Assembly (NCBI GenBank): GCA_030592085.1
Contig: JAUUZV010000162.1
Coordinates: 1-5,592, forward strand
Reading direction: 5' to 3'
DNA length: 5,592 bases
Source: Clostridia bacterium
GTDB taxonomy: Bacteria; Bacillota; Clostridia; DUPQ01
Shown here: positions 5,557-5,592 of the stretch, one piece after another
Layout: each line of letters opens with the position of its first letter
Numbering within the stretch: the first letter of the stretch is position 1
The notes under the pieces: generated by a model
Told to the model about the DNA's origin: nothing
The model's database searches: none
Seen by the model: the letters and a program-made list of their open reading frames with translations, nothing else
Program-made: the position numbers and the translations under genes

Positions 5557-5592
5557 TTAATCGTCGTCTGATTCTTCTTCAGAAGATATCAG
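5557..5592 (-). CDS. 3' end of an unidentified gene with an acidic C-terminus
   Basis: Reading from the window edge, the minus-strand frame gives L-I-S-S-E-E-E-S-D-D-D and a TAA stop (5557-5559), seven bases before a strong terminator. An acidic tail just before a terminator is what the end of a real gene looks like. Eleven codons are too few to identify it. Acidic C-termini occur in RNA polymerase delta subunit and many other proteins, so no assignment is made. Confidence 0.55.
   Translation of the reverse strand: MISSEEESDDD

Noticed and set aside
1..5592. CRISPR arrays, tRNA/rRNA genes, insertion sequences, large repeats
   Set aside because: None seen. All intergenic gaps are under 100 bases and are accounted for by promoters, operators, ribosome-binding sites and terminators.

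Overview
The window looks like chromosomal DNA from a low-GC Gram-positive bacterium (Firmicutes/Bacillota or a relative). The sequence is clearly AT-rich, Shine-Dalgarno sites are strong, and intergenic gaps are tight with hairpin-plus-T-run terminators. CtsR and Rex, two regulators typical of this phylum, are both present. All ten tryptophans in the five complete proteins are read from TGG and no complete gene uses TGA as a stop. This argues against a Mycoplasma-type code, so the standard code was used. I cannot name a genus; an Erysipelotrichia-, Turicibacter- or Izemoplasma-like lineage is only a guess.

Every gene lies on the minus strand, so transcription runs from right to left. In that order: the last 11 codons of an unidentified gene with an acidic C-terminus (5557-5592); a terminator (5521-5549) that abuts the next Shine-Dalgarno site; a multi-pass membrane protein (4976-5506) overlapping by 8 bases a HEAT-repeat-like soluble protein (4192-4983); a consensus sigma-A promoter (4162-4191) directly after that stop codon; the redox repressor rex (3498-4127); an EF-G-like translational GTPase (1411-3480) 17 bases downstream; a strong terminator (1377-1403); an ECF-sigma-like promoter (1351-1376); a DUF4349-type lipoprotein (400-1323); a terminator (358-387); and the heat-shock repressor ctsR (1-306, 3' end outside the window) with its promoter and a near-consensus CtsR operator. 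No gene-free stretch exceeds 100 bases.

Three transcription units appear. The membrane/HEAT pair seems to depend on read-through of the terminator before it and may continue into rex-fusA2. rex and the EF-G-like gene form a second unit, placing a GTPase with altered G-motifs under the same promoter as the NADH/NAD+ sensor. The lipoprotein and ctsR each have their own promoter: the first resembles an envelope-stress (ECF) promoter and the second is autorepressed by CtsR. I see no wholly new system. The most interesting points are the unusual GTPase centre of the EF-G paralogue, the ECF-like promoter on the DUF4349 gene, and the terminator butted against a ribosome-binding site.
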